Both the position numbers and the translations under genes were made by a program. This document shows positions 11,401-21,921 of a DNA stretch of 64,000 bases, piece after piece. Numbering within the stretch: the first letter of the stretch is position 1; each line of letters begins with the position of its first letter. The notes below the pieces were generated by a model. It saw nothing but the letters and a program-made list of their open reading frames with translations. It did no database searches and was not told the origin of the DNA. Source of the DNA: Asparagopsis taxiformis (lineage: Eukaryota; Rhodophyta; Florideophyceae; Bonnemaisoniales; Bonnemaisoniaceae); assembly GCA_030407315.1 (NCBI GenBank), contig JALQPE010002316.1:1-64000 (forward strand), read 5' to 3'.

Positions 11401-12092
11401 CGACATATTGCAGTCGTACTTTTGCATTGGAATCAATCACCTCGCAGACGGACACGCGTGAAGCAATCACGGAAAATCCCTGAGTGAGAAACGTTTTCTT
11501 CAACTCATCAACGCGATGCGGCCTGACCACCCTGGACACGACTGCCGGAGGAGAAACATCCAGGGGGAAATGAAGACTGGAATGTTTCGGCAGCTCTCCG
11601 GACTTATGTCGTAGTCCACATCCACCGGGATGGGCACTGTGCCAGGGTAGGCCAGCCTGGTGCTGCGGAGAGGCTTGTTCGGTACGATGTCACGAGCGTT
11701 GTGATCATCGACCTTCTCCGCATCCTCTGCCAAGTCGCTGCCGGACGCGATGATCATGTCCGGAGCAGGCGAGCTAGGCAGAGGAGCACCAGATCCCTCG
11801 ACGGCTGGCGCCGCTTCGGCAGATTGAGCCGGAAGCGGAGTTGCGGGAACGCCAGCGTCGATTGTCGGGACAACCGCGGGATCGGAAGCGGAAGGGGGGG
11901 AGGGGACGGGCTTAGGTGCTGGGCTGAGCTGGGTCAGCGCTGCAGCAGCTTCGCAAACGTCCATGGGGACAGGGGGGCCAGAGAAGGAGAAGGAGAGGGA
12001 GAAGGAGAGGGAGAAGGAGTGGGAGAATCGTTGTCACGGCGGCTGGCAGAGCGCACCTGGCGGTCGAAAGCGTTGGGGGATTGTTGAGCCAT
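8452..12092 (-). pseudogene. gene B: ParB-like / 2OG-Fe(II) oxygenase fusion with frameshifts
   Basis: The main open frame is 11539-8462. It starts within the ParB-like domain; the first codon there is GTG, so the true start is upstream, at the ATG at 11964 (cccATGg) or at 12092. DGSHR in the ParB box lies 47-51 codons into the frame. A helical region, a Ser/Pro-rich linker of about 300 residues with basic patches, and a C-terminal oxygenase follow. The iron ligand HxD is HTD at codons 906-908 (genomic 8816-8824). The second His (LYHYGVGF, codon 8607-8609) and the terminal RGHIYL sit in two other frames, so about one base is missing near 8630 and again near 8583; further shifts lie near 11600 and 11970. 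In the last frame the stop is at about 8452. Gene C is a homologue. Family knowledge: 2OG oxygenases of this type hydroxylate bases or side chains; the substrate here is unknown. Decay or indel sequencing errors both fit. Confidence 0.75.
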
Positions 12093-12297
12093 TGCTTTGG
12101 TGAGTGATTGACAAACGAAGAGTGAAAGATTGAGAAAGAGAGAAGAAGATCTGAACGACAAGCTGTTTTGCTGCGTAAGCTGAGTAAGATAGGCGAAACT
12201 CAGAGAACTGACATATTCCTATTAGTATACACCCTGGTAATGATATTCAGCGGTTGACCAATCCGAACCTTCCACATCACTTTTCGTTGTACGACAA

Positions 12298-12619
12298 TTA
12301 CAGCTCAGGCAGTTTACCAAGGATCCTTACAGCAAAGCCATCGTTACGATGACTTTGCTGTAAGGAAAGGTTTCATTACAGAGGCCAGGAATTTTTTTAC
12401 CGGGTAAAGAAATCATGGCTACTGTAATGTTTTGTTTCCTGACAGCAAAGTCATCGTTACGATGACTTTGCTGTAAGAAAACGTTTTCATTACAGCGGCC
12501 AGGAATTTTTTTACCGGGTAAAGAAATCATGGCCACTGTAATGAAACCTTTCCTTACAGCAAAGTCATCGTAACGATGACTTTGCTGTAAGCATCCCTGG
12601 TAAACTGCTCCATCTGTAA
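12298..12619. repeat. foldback array 2 (about 320 bp)
   Basis: Same family as array 1. Inverted ends are TTACAG (12298) and CTGTAA (12614-12619), each followed inward by a (c/g)agtttacc box. P1 copies lie at 12326-12364 (one base changed), 12439-12477 (one base changed) and 12553-12591. Two P2 palindromes centred on tttaccgggtaaa lie between them. It sits about 200 bases upstream of gene B and looks like a complete MITE-sized foldback unit. Confidence 0.9.
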
Positions 12620-13161
12620 GCCGTTGGTCTCAACCCTCGCTCTTATTTCTGTTGTCCTCCTTCATTATCTCCACCTACCTTCCCCTACACACCACCTCTC
12701 TACTGTCACTCTGCCCGCCCTTTGGTGCATGAAATATTTTATTACCACTGCCATAGTCTACACATACTGCTGCCTTCATACTTCTGCATGCCTACCCTTC
12801 AATCTTTCTTCCATCTTTCTCTACCGTGCTAGACTTAGACCATGCTCTGTGCACATCTGACTTACTTAATATCATTGTATAGTTAGAAACTAGAATAATA
12901 ATTACATCACTAGAGTACACTGCAAATGTTAGTAACTATGGTTGGTGTGGTACACAACACCCTACCTCCTTCATGAGTAAACTTTGCGCACAGAACCGTT
13001 CAATACCAGGTAGTGCAGCCAGCGCAAACCAGGCTTGCACGACGCAGAGTGCTCCCCAGAGCCGTCAACAGCCGTCCAAACCATCGTTGTACGATGTTCC
13101 CGGCTCCACACTTCCCTTCTCACCCTTCCCAGGGTGGGAGACGGACGAAACTCCCAACCGC
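12620..13161. other. intergenic, no gene seen
   Basis: The first 400 bases are pyrimidine-rich with no supportable frame. The last 140 (about 13020-13161) are the inverted partner of 7972-8110. Confidence 0.5.
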
Positions 13162-13444
13162 TTACAGCCGAAGCCGTTTACCCGGGATGCTTACAGCAAA
13201 GTCATCGTTACGATGACTTTGCTGTAAGGAAAGGTTTGATTACAGTGGTGAGAAAATTTTACCGGGTAAAAAATCAGCAAGAATTTTTTACCCGGTAAAA
13301 AATTGTGGCCGCTGTAATGATTTGATTTCTTACAGCAAAGTCATCGTTACGATGACTTTGCTGTAAGAAATCAAATCATTACAGCAAAGTCATCGTAACG
13401 ATGACTTTGCTGTCAGCACCCCAGCGAAACTGCATCATCTGTAA
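13162..13444. repeat. foldback array 3
   Basis: Inverted ends TTACAG (13162) and CTGTAA (13439-13444). P1 copies at 13190-13228, 13329-13367 and 13378-13416; the last has one changed base in each outer arm. The stretch between the first two P1 copies is the reverse complement of the corresponding part of arrays 1 and 4, so array 3 faces the opposite way. It lies about 220 bases past the 3' end of gene C. Confidence 0.9.
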
Positions 13445-13666
13445 GCCTTCCTCACCTCAATGTTGCAACCAAAGACGACTGCGATATTACCTTGTTCTAT
13501 TCTAGTAGTGCCCGCCATAGTTTCCTCCCCTTCTCATATTAAATTGAGTATTGTATATCCCCTGACCCGTCTACATACGCAAACGTCATGTACTAGCCTA
13601 ACTTTCATCGTTTACTTGAAGGCGGCCTTGATGCCTGCCATAGAATGCTATTAAGAACTAATTTCA

Positions 13667-16600
13667 TCAGATATCTAAACGCTCCCAGTAGTTGACATTG
13701 AAGGGAGGCTGTAGCAACTTCTCCCTGGAAGTTCGCAGTGATAGATGGGACCGGATAGGATGCTGGTACCTCACCGAAGAACGACCCTCCGCGAATCCCA
13801 TTCCTCCGTGATACACGTCCGTTCGGCATACAAGCAGGGAATACGGTGGGATGCGCACGTTCGTCACTGGCACGCGGTACTTGTCTTTCGCTGGATGACT
13901 TAGGCACACATGGCTGAACTTGGCGATACGAATGATGAACCCATCCGCACCAGCAGCCATCATGAAATATGATGGCGAGTTGAGAGGACCAGTTCCAGTT
14001 CCCTCACGGACGGGAACATCGGTATGCATAAGTTGCTCCTGACTACCTTCTGCGGTCAAAATCAGACGAAGACCCGTTTCTGGAAAGACCACCGCTTCTT
14101 CTCTTCCAAACCCGAGCTTCAGGTTCTCCGCACAAATCGCCTTACCTAGCTCCAGAATCAGCTTGTTCCTGTACTGCCGCGCGCTTTCTTGCTCAAGGTC
14201 ATCGCAGATGCTTTTCCGGTCCGTCTTGAATACACCAGTGCTGTCTTTCGGTCGAAGTGGTTTCCACGGGTTCTTCTGACTTGCACTTGAGCCACTTGTA
14301 GTACCTTGGAATGTGCTGGCCATCTGTGTGAATAACTCGTGCGTAGCTGCTCCCACTGTAGTAGAAGAGAAAATGTCTTGCAACACCACGTAACCAAGCT
14401 CGTCGATCATTCTTCTCTGGTAGCTGAAGTATTGTTGGCTTTCACAAGAACCGAGGGGACATACCAAAGTAGAGTAGCCTGCAGCTGCTTCCATTATCTC
14501 CGTCCGGATTGTATCAATGTCTTCTTCTGTGATATAATACTTCATTCTCGAGTTGGAAGGAACGCATAAAGGCAGCTTCTCAGGTATCTCCTCTGCGAAT
14601 GTGCGGTCTGGAAGGGAGTTTTCTTGCTCGTCAGTGAAGAGTGGTGCTTCTTCTCCAGTCGTTTGTTTCCTTGCATTGACTCTACTCTTCTTTTCCCGGG
14701 GAGGCCCAATCTCAATGTTGTCATCCGGCGTATTGGGCTCAGAAAACTTCGCGCTAGTTTCTTCCCTTCTTCGCTTCTTATCCAACCTGGACTCGTTTTC
14801 ATCGCCGCTTCCACCAGAACTCCTGCTTCTTCCCGAATTCTCCTTGTCCACTTCGGCCGGGCTAGTGCTGTTAGTTTCTGGTGTCCTGATTCGAAGTTTC
14901 AATATCACAGAGCGGTTCTGCGCATCTCCAGCTTGTTGTCCAGGCGTGTCTATGTCCATGCGACCACTATTGTCCAAGTTGATATCCAGACTTTGCGTAT
15001 CGCCGCTTTGTTTCCTTCCCTGAGGAAGATCTTCTCTGACAATCCTTCCCGGCGAATTATCCCTGGCACGACTTTCCCGCTCTGCCCTTGAAGCTGAAAG
15101 ACGTTCCTGTTCTTTTTGGAGAACAGCAAGACGTTCTGCTTCCCTCTTCTCAGCTGCTGCAAGACGCGTGGCAGGACGTTCCTGTACTCCTCTTTTGCTG
15201 CGGCAGGACGGTCTTCTGCTTCTCTCGGGGTGCTCAGAGGTGCTTTCGTCGCGACAGCAGGAATCACTTCTTCAGCCACCACATTTGGAGTAATTTCCTG
15301 TTCTTCCTCCACAACAGCAGAAACTTCCTGCTCTACTTGGGCTTCGGCAGATACTCCTTCTTCTGCTTGAACAGGACCAGGAGTTTCCATCGAAGTATTT
15401 CCCTGTTCTGCGGCAGTAGGTGCTTCTTCCTCTCTTCTGCTTTGGCGCCAGCAACAAGTGCTTTTTCTATTTCTCCGGGGGTCATGCGATTCCGTTCCCT
15501 CTCCTCCTCCGCTTTCGTCTCCTGCATTGCCTTTGTCCCGGTAGCATATTCCAGTTTGTCGTAAAAACTGTTTGTAAACATCCCGTTCTTGGTTCTCAGA
15601 CTGCTTCTGTCTACCACGTCGTCATGAAAGTCGACAAGGACGAATACAATGCGCTCTCCAATGCGATGATCATTATCCCCGACCTCCTTCGCGTTTTCTG
15701 CTGCCAAATCCGTTCGCACGAATTCCTCCATCGTTGCAGAGTTCAACCACTTGCGGACGACCTCTGCCATATCATAGATGGCCAACAGAGCCAGTAGCCA
15801 AGTGCGCATCGTGAACGGACTTCCGCTTCCGATATTTCTGACAAGTCCTCTCTTCCTCCTCATCCTTGTCCACGACGCTGTCATCTCGAGCACAAACCAC
15901 TGGAACCACTCCTTATCGCGCGTCCCGCGTCCGTCCGTGCCATTGCGGAATATTGCGTTATTGACAAGATCGAGCACGCACCCGTACATATCGGCAGAGT
16001 CAATTCGAGAAAAGTCCGGATCTCTTCCCTCGGTTCTTGCATCCTCGATTTCTCTGTTCCTATCCAAAGCATTGTAAACGCTAGGGATAGAGCTCCAGTA
16101 CACGAAAGCAACGCTGTCTGTGCGATTGAACCCCTTCGCAATGTTGATGTACTGCCTATACGAGTTCTCCGAACGGTTCCTGTCGGACGGCAGAATATAG
16201 CTCACTTCTTTCAGAATAGGAATAAGCCGGACAACAGGAAGATCCATCTGGTTGGAAAACCTGAGAAACTCTATGACCGCACACACATTGTCGGCAATGC
16301 TCACAGAAGCGACATCGTGAGTTTGTATATTGGCTTCGAGAGACAGTTTCAGAACCTCCAGCGCATCGAAAATTAGACGCCCGTTCGGCGCAATCAACTG
16401 TTGTACCCAAACCAATTCCAAGGAATCCCTGTTCTTTCCTGAGTACTTCTCCAGGCATAGTTGCAGAGCAGCTATGCGATGAGAGCCATCGATGCAGTAA
16501 AACTCGTCTCCTTCGTTATCTTCCATTTTGCAGACTGTAATCATAGTTCCAGTGGTAGAGAAACCTCTATCCATGAAAATGCTGGCCAGTTCGTTTACAC

Positions 16601-16763
16601 GACCCGGTCGCACCAAACGGGAGGTCACTGTCGGAAACTTCACTTTGCGAGGATCAACTTGCACTTTAGAAGAGCTGTACTGAGCAATAGTGATGCTTTT
16701 CTCTTCAGCAGAAGGAGAATTGCTCTTCTCCGCTGTAGTATTCATGATACTATTGTCTCCCAT
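13667..16763 (-). pseudogene. gene C: ParB-like / coiled linker / 2OG-Fe(II) oxygenase, two frameshifts
   Basis: Homologue of gene B. The likely start is the ATG at about 16763 (aATGg); the frame extends further up only to a TTG. The ParB-like part has VTSRLVRPGRVNELA and DGSHRIAAL, followed by the NIQTHDVASVSIADNVC segment shared with gene B. The ParB frame stops at 15333. A shift near 15425 leads into an Ala/Glu-rich linker, and a second near 15170 into a charged coil (RLAAAEKREAERLAVLQKEQ) continuous with the oxygenase frame ending at 13667. The catalytic set is complete: HTD at 14018-14026, VYHGG with His codon 13808-13810, then SVRYQHP. MKYY and YFMM(A/S)(A/S)GADGF blocks match gene B. 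Both shifts fall in the linker, so two separate proteins could still be made; I consider one broken gene more likely. Confidence 0.75.
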
Positions 16764-17593
16764 TGTAATCCCTGCAATCTCAGTTCGTTCAATCGGTTCT
16801 CTGTTCAAATGTTGTGTAGACGATGAAATCCACAATTGTGGTACCTCCGAGTGCGCTTCCCGTCTCTCAGCTTCCTCTCATATACTGTCCGGACAAGACA
16901 TTCCCTACCTACCTTCAGTCCTGATGAACCTTACGCTGCACCCGCTCAGCACCTCTGACTCTACCTGATCCTGATACCTCCACAAAGCGTTTAGCCCTTT
17001 CCATCAATCTACACCTAATAGTATGTACCTCTAGCGCATATAATGCAATCGAACCCGTTTACCTCACCACGTCAATTATCATTCATATTCCAACAACCTA
17101 TTTCATCCACACTCTCCACCTCGCTTCTTCTTCCGTACCATTGATTCCTATCAATCGATTCTACGTGAGTTTTATACATTTACTACGATCCACCTCTCCT
17201 ACAAGTCTGAAAAATTCATTTCTACACTAACTTTTGCTACTCACAAATAACCGGTTCCCGTGCAGGCCACTGCTTGAATTTCTTCCTATTGGCGTACTCG
17301 GCTGCAAAGGATTCATAGACTATTTAAACGGTGATCATATAAATGGTTTTCAATGTGCTCCAATGGACAATACACCAAAGAACATCAATATGAATTCATT
17401 TCAACTACCTATTCACTACTGCGATTCAGTTTTCTTGCATACCAAATCTCATTGCGTTCCTACCCTAGTCGATTCATAATGCTTCCTCTTCGTCAGTTGA
17501 TCAATATTCCTTACAACGAGCAGGTCCTCTGGACATCCTAAAGTTGGTTACTTAGCCTTAACTATCGATGAATTTCCTGTAATGATTTGCTTT
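16764..17593. other. intergenic upstream of gene C, no gene seen
   Basis: About 830 AT-rich bases with no supportable coding frame, RNA gene or repeat. It presumably holds the gene C promoter. Confidence 0.4.
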
Positions 17594-17997
17594 CTTACAG
17601 CAAAGTCATCGTTACGATGACTTTGCTGTAAGAAAACAAATCATTACAGCAGCCACGATTTCTTTACCGGGTAAAAAAATTGTGGCCGCTGTAATGAAAC
17701 GGTTTCTTACAGCAAAGTCATCGTAACGATGACTTTGCTGTAAGAAAGCAAATCATTACAGCGGCCACAATTTTTTACCCGGTAAAAATTCTTGCTGATT
17801 TTTTACCCGGTAAAAAATTCTTCGGCCACTGCAAGGAAACGGTTCCTTACAGCAAAGTCATCGTTACGATGACTTTGCTGTAAGAAAGCAAATCATTACA
17901 GCTGCCACGATTTTTTTACCCGGTAAAAAATTCTTGGCCACTGTAATGGAAACGTTTTCTTACAGCAAAGTCATCGTAACGATGACTTTGCTGTAAG
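17594..17997. repeat. foldback array 4: four copies of the 39-bp palindrome
   Basis: P1 copies at 17594-17632, 17706-17744, 17846-17884 and 17959-17997, all with both arms matching, separated by P2-type palindromes. It is collinear with array 1 and keeps the P1 copy that array 1 has lost. Unlike arrays 1-3 it lacks clear outer TTACAG/gtttacc boxes. It ends 120 bases from the stop of the transposase gene. Confidence 0.9.
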
Positions 17998-18117
17998 CAT
18001 ACCTCCCTCCATCCTCTCAGATCCTCTCCCCACTACTTTGCACCAATCCACCAACGCCCTAGAGTGTACAATTCATATGTGATGCATCTGGTTATTCATT
18101 TTATTCTTCCCTAAAAA

Positions 18118-21100
18118 TCATGCAGCCCTCGGTGGAAATCCGTCTCGCCTACATAGTGCATATATCTCTCCACCCTCCAGCAGTCCGGGTCCGTGCCTTA
18201 CCTCCCTCATGTTCTCATCATATTCGCATACACTCCCATTGCAATAGTGCATACCAAACACCTCAGTGACTCCCTCACTCATCTCCACAATTACTGTTCG
18301 TCGCCTCTCTTCGACCTTGAACACTCCTTCATCAGTTTTTTGCAAACCCAGGCAAACTCCATAAGCTGTACCTTGCTCATCTCTCGCACTCTCGTTCCTC
18401 AGGATAAAGAACGCTAGAACAATAAAAAACCGCGGTTCATAATTAATTCTTCCCCGCATTATCTCTGATGTGAGACGAGACGCCGGGTACAGAATCGCTT
18501 GTGAAGTTGCACCATCCTCACATGTCCTCTGTTCAGGGCAAACAGCATGGATGATAGCTCCTGATTCTAGAGAGCCAGACCTCTGCACTGTTTTCCTTCC
18601 CCACTCTGTCGTAGTGCTTCTAGAAACTCTTCTCACCCATTCGGCATACTTTCCACACCCGCTTGTTCCGCTTCCGTACCTTTCGGTAAAGAACCGTTTG
18701 AAAACACCTACAGCACCCTCTGCCATATCACATTTTCCATTCATGTACTCCTTGACCTCGTCAATAGATATACCTCCATGCCCTCTCCACGTCACAATTT
18801 CACCATCCGCCGACAATATCTTTCCTCGACGCTGGGAGAGAAGCTGGAGAACCGGTTCCTGGAAGCAGTTTTTCACTACCTCGTCTTCCACATCTATTTC
18901 TCTCCCTAGCTCCTGTGAAAGAACGTTGACCATTTGAGAGCATTCGGACGAGGACCAATGTTGTGGCTCCATGCCGATTTCGCGCAAAACAATGGCCACT
19001 CTCGTCTGCCAGTCATCCGCAAGAACTAATTCCAGCGCTGAAAGCTGTTCGCTTTGGTGATTGGACATTCTCACACCTTTCTTCAGCGGCTGATGCATCC
19101 GTTCGAATATAAGCTCCTGCACGTGCTTCACAGAGCCGTAGGCAGGAAGCGTATGAACACAAAACTCGACAAGACGATGAACATTAGGCTTGTCCAAATG
19201 TGCTCCTGCTCCCTTCACTTTCCGACAATACTCATTCAACGTCTCCACGTAGTCTACGGTTCTTCCCAGAATGTATTCATTCCTGCCACCTTCTCCGTCA
19301 GCCGTCTCTACTTCATGTGGACCGTCTTTCCACCATACGGGCATGAAACTAATACACGAAACCAGCTTCTGAAACATCACTACTAGTTTGACGGCCCCAT
19401 CAAATTTTTCACGATGACCTTCCCCTTTCCCATCCATCATTCGAGCTGCGTTTTCGAATGCCATAGGTGCTATCAGCAGCACACTGAATATGTCACTCAT
19501 GTTCATGGAAAGCAGATTGTTGGTTCCAAATAAACGGTTCTGCCTTCCCATCCTGAACTTCTTCAGAGCGCCCAGAATTTGCAATTCAGCTACCTCTCGA
19601 ATTCGTGGGCTGGCAGCTGAAATACAAGCGTTCAGTACATCTTGTGCCAGTCCAGACAATAGATGGTCAGGTGCTATCACTGCGGAACGGTACGGGTCAA
19701 AAATTGCTGGGACAACTGAAACTCCGTTTTCCGTCTTCGGTACTTCTTCCTGCACTGCTTCCAAGGAAGTGCTCAGGACATGAAATGGTAAATCTTCCCC
19801 TTCTTCTGCAGCCAGTCCGAGAGTGCGAAGCTGGGTTTCTGTGGCATCCTTACGTGTCGATGCATTCCGATACTTGCTCCTGGCATGCGTCGATGTTTGC
19901 CCGTTCACTACCGAAGTGTATGCATTCTTCGTGCCACCAGTACTGCTCAGGTCATATTTGCGGAAACTGCAGATGTGGCACGGAGAGTTTGATGTGTGTC
20001 CAAGAACATCCAGGGTATGTGAAACTGCAGGATAGTCTCCAATGCTCCCCACTGGGTCTAGAAATACCACAACATCTTCTCCCTCTGCATTTTTCGTTGG
20101 GAAACCCTCTGTGCTTCCTCGCACTATATCTTGAACGATATATCGCAATACACAATTTGTGGACACTCCCGGAGGTGGCAAACCAATCACTCGAACCGCT
20201 TGGTAGCTTCCCCTTTTCCGAGGTGGTAGATTGAGAGGTAACATATAGCATCCACCAAAACTTCCCTTCCTGCTTGTGAATGGTTCAAAGTCATCCGTGT
20301 AAAGGAGAAATCGGTAAACAAAGTAGTTTCGACCATCCTCCAGCTTTCCCCAACATGGTGCATCTTCTCGCGGAGACGCTGGGTGCCATTGCGACCTGTG
20401 GTCTCCGAAACCATCCGAGAACACCCCTGAAACACGAATTTCTTCATAGTTGGGGCTTCCTAGTCTATCGGGCGGGTTTCTGGCTTCAGCAAAGCTCGCG
20501 CCCGGTGAAAAGCAAAGTAACATGGTGGATGCTTCTCCGACCTGCTCTTTCAAATACCTGTTCACCAATACGACGTGTGGAACAATATCACCCTCTTCCA
20601 TTCCAATTGGTAATAGAACGGTTATCACGTCCCCAGCTCGTGTTCCTTTTCCCTTGGCTCCTGCTCCGATTACACATTGCGATATCGCTCGCAGAGCATG
20701 CTGCCTCTCCCATTCCAATAGATGTGACATTCGCGGCTGCAGATATTTTTCGACATGCACATCATGCTCACCGTCGTGTCGAGCCTCATAGGTAACTATG
20801 GTCCTAGCATGAAGTTCCCACAACGACGTAACCGCCACTCTTCTCCTCTTCGGTTTCCCACCATCTCTGTCATTCTTCCTAAACCCTTTTGCTCTTTCGA
20901 TGACGGCAACCTGACGAGCTCCTGGATGACATCGGATTCGAATTGCTGTTCCATCAGGTACATAAATGTGCTTCAAACCCTTTTTCCCATCGCTGTCAAT
21001 GGGAACAACTGCTGTGCGAACGAATGGGTCGCTCAAAACACCCCTCCTGCACTTTGCAATGAACGAATCTTCAATGCTGCACTCTGCGGTTGATTTTTCT

Positions 21101-21921
21101 CCTTCCGAGCTTCGATTGTTCGCGTCACTGCGGAATGCTTTAAAGATTGGTCGAGTCTGGACATCTTTCAGAGCCCATGTGCTTGGGAGTACAATACGAA
21201 CTTTCGCCATTCCTCCACAATTGTCTCTGTCATCTGTTGTTCCACGGGTTCCTACTGCACCTCGATGCTGTGCAGCTCTTGCTCCGCTCTTTCGAAGGTC
21301 TATCGGAAACTCGATGTCACAGCTCTTTGCATAGCAGTGTTTCCTCAAGAATGGTAGTATCTTCTGTCGCATCACAGAGTCCGACGGGACGTGCTCACTT
21401 GGATCTCTGCGGAAATTCATTCCGAACAGGGTACCTTCATAGTGGGCTCTTGTCATTCTTTGAGTTCCACTCAGCTGAAGAGCCCCATACATTGCAGGCC
21501 ATCGTAGTAGTGCCTTGAAATCACCACATGCTTCATCCCCAGCATTTCGGTCTATCGGGCCTCCAGTTGAAATGGAATCAGAACCTCGTCCGGTTGCTTC
21601 TTCCGATTCCATTAGCGTGCTCGATGCTACGTAGATGTCACTTCCAGCTTCATCGTTGTTGCTGTACACATCAATACAACCTTCTATTGTGTCACCCATA
21701 GGGATTGGGGACTCCAATAGGTCATCTGTGGTACACTCACGTCGTAGCTCATTACCTCTCGGGATTTCTTTGTTCATGCAGGCTGCATCACTGCTGCGGA
21801 TTTCTCCCTGCAGTTTCCCAGGAAGCTGTTTACTGGGACTGGCCACATTGAGTGAATCGAATCTCGCCTTTGTCCTACGACTTGTGGTTTTCTTTCGAAT
21901 AGGAGTCCGTCTCGGAGCCAT
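18118..21921 (-). CDS. Plavaka/CACTA-like transposase
   Basis: Intact 1267-aa frame from an ATG at 21921 (aagATGGc), with an AATAAA on the minus strand at 18100-18105 just past the stop. The N-terminus is very basic (MAPRRTPIRKKTTSRRTK). Features shared with Plavaka/Tnp2-type DDE transposases are an Asp-rich strand before a Cys pair (LDPVGSIGDYPA near residue 621, then GHTSNSPCHICSFRK), APDHLLSGL near 752 in the position of the family PDxLHxxxxG, and a late helix ending LIFERMHQPLKK near 940 that would carry the catalytic Glu. It would cut and paste its own DNA and related non-autonomous copies. Array 4 lies right behind it. I could not define its terminal inverted repeats. A KDZ-type enzyme is the main alternative. 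Confidence 0.65.
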   Translation of the reverse strand: MAPRRTPIRKKTTSRRTKARFDSLNVASPSKQLPGKLQGEIRSSDAACMNKEIPRGNELRRECTTDDLLESPIPMGDTIEGCIDVYSNNDEAGSDIYVASSTLMESEEATGRGSDSISTGGPIDRNAGDEACGDFKALLRWPAMYGALQLSGTQRMTRAHYEGTLFGMNFRRDPSEHVPSDSVMRQKILPFLRKHCYAKSCDIEFPIDLRKSGARAAQHRGAVGTRGTTDDRDNCGGMAKVRIVLPSTWALKDVQTRPIFKAFRSDANNRSSEGEKSTAECSIEDSFIAKCRRGVLSDPFVRTAVVPIDSDGKKGLKHIYVPDGTAIRIRCHPGARQVAVIERAKGFRKNDRDGGKPKRRRVAVTSLWELHARTIVTYEARHDGEHDVHVEKYLQPRMSHLLEWERQHALRAISQCVIGAGAKGKGTRAGDVITVLLPIGMEEGDIVPHVVLVNRYLKEQVGEASTMLLCFSPGASFAEARNPPDRLGSPNYEEIRVSGVFSDGFGDHRSQWHPASPREDAPCWGKLEDGRNYFVYRFLLYTDDFEPFTSRKGSFGGCYMLPLNLPPRKRGSYQAVRVIGLPPPGVSTNCVLRYIVQDIVRGSTEGFPTKNAEGEDVVVFLDPVGSIGDYPAVSHTLDVLGHTSNSPCHICSFRKYDLSSTGGTKNAYTSVVNGQTSTHARSKYRNASTRKDATETQLRTLGLAAEEGEDLPFHVLSTSLEAVQEEVPKTENGVSVVPAIFDPYRSAVIAPDHLLSGLAQDVLNACISAASPRIREVAELQILGALKKFRMGRQNRLFGTNNLLSMNMSDIFSVLLIAPMAFENAARMMDGKGEGHREKFDGAVKLVVMFQKLVSCISFMPVWWKDGPHEVETADGEGGRNEYILGRTVDYVETLNEYCRKVKGAGAHLDKPNVHRLVEFCVHTLPAYGSVKHVQELIFERMHQPLKKGVRMSNHQSEQLSALELVLADDWQTRVAIVLREIGMEPQHWSSSECSQMVNVLSQELGREIDVEDEVVKNCFQEPVLQLLSQRRGKILSADGEIVTWRGHGGISIDEVKEYMNGKCDMAEGAVGVFKRFFTERYGSGTSGCGKYAEWVRRVSRSTTTEWGRKTVQRSGSLESGAIIHAVCPEQRTCEDGATSQAILYPASRLTSEIMRGRINYEPRFFIVLAFFILRNESARDEQGTAYGVCLGLQKTDEGVFKVEERRRTVIVEMSEGVTEVFGMHYCNGSVCEYDENMREVRHGPGLLEGGEIYALCRRDGFPPRAA

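Noticed and set aside
3801..17000. Bacterial DNA (ParB, methyltransferase) or contamination
   Set aside because: SET domain, Kozak-type ATG contexts, lack of ribosome binding sites and a Plavaka-type transposase nearby argue for a eukaryotic locus.
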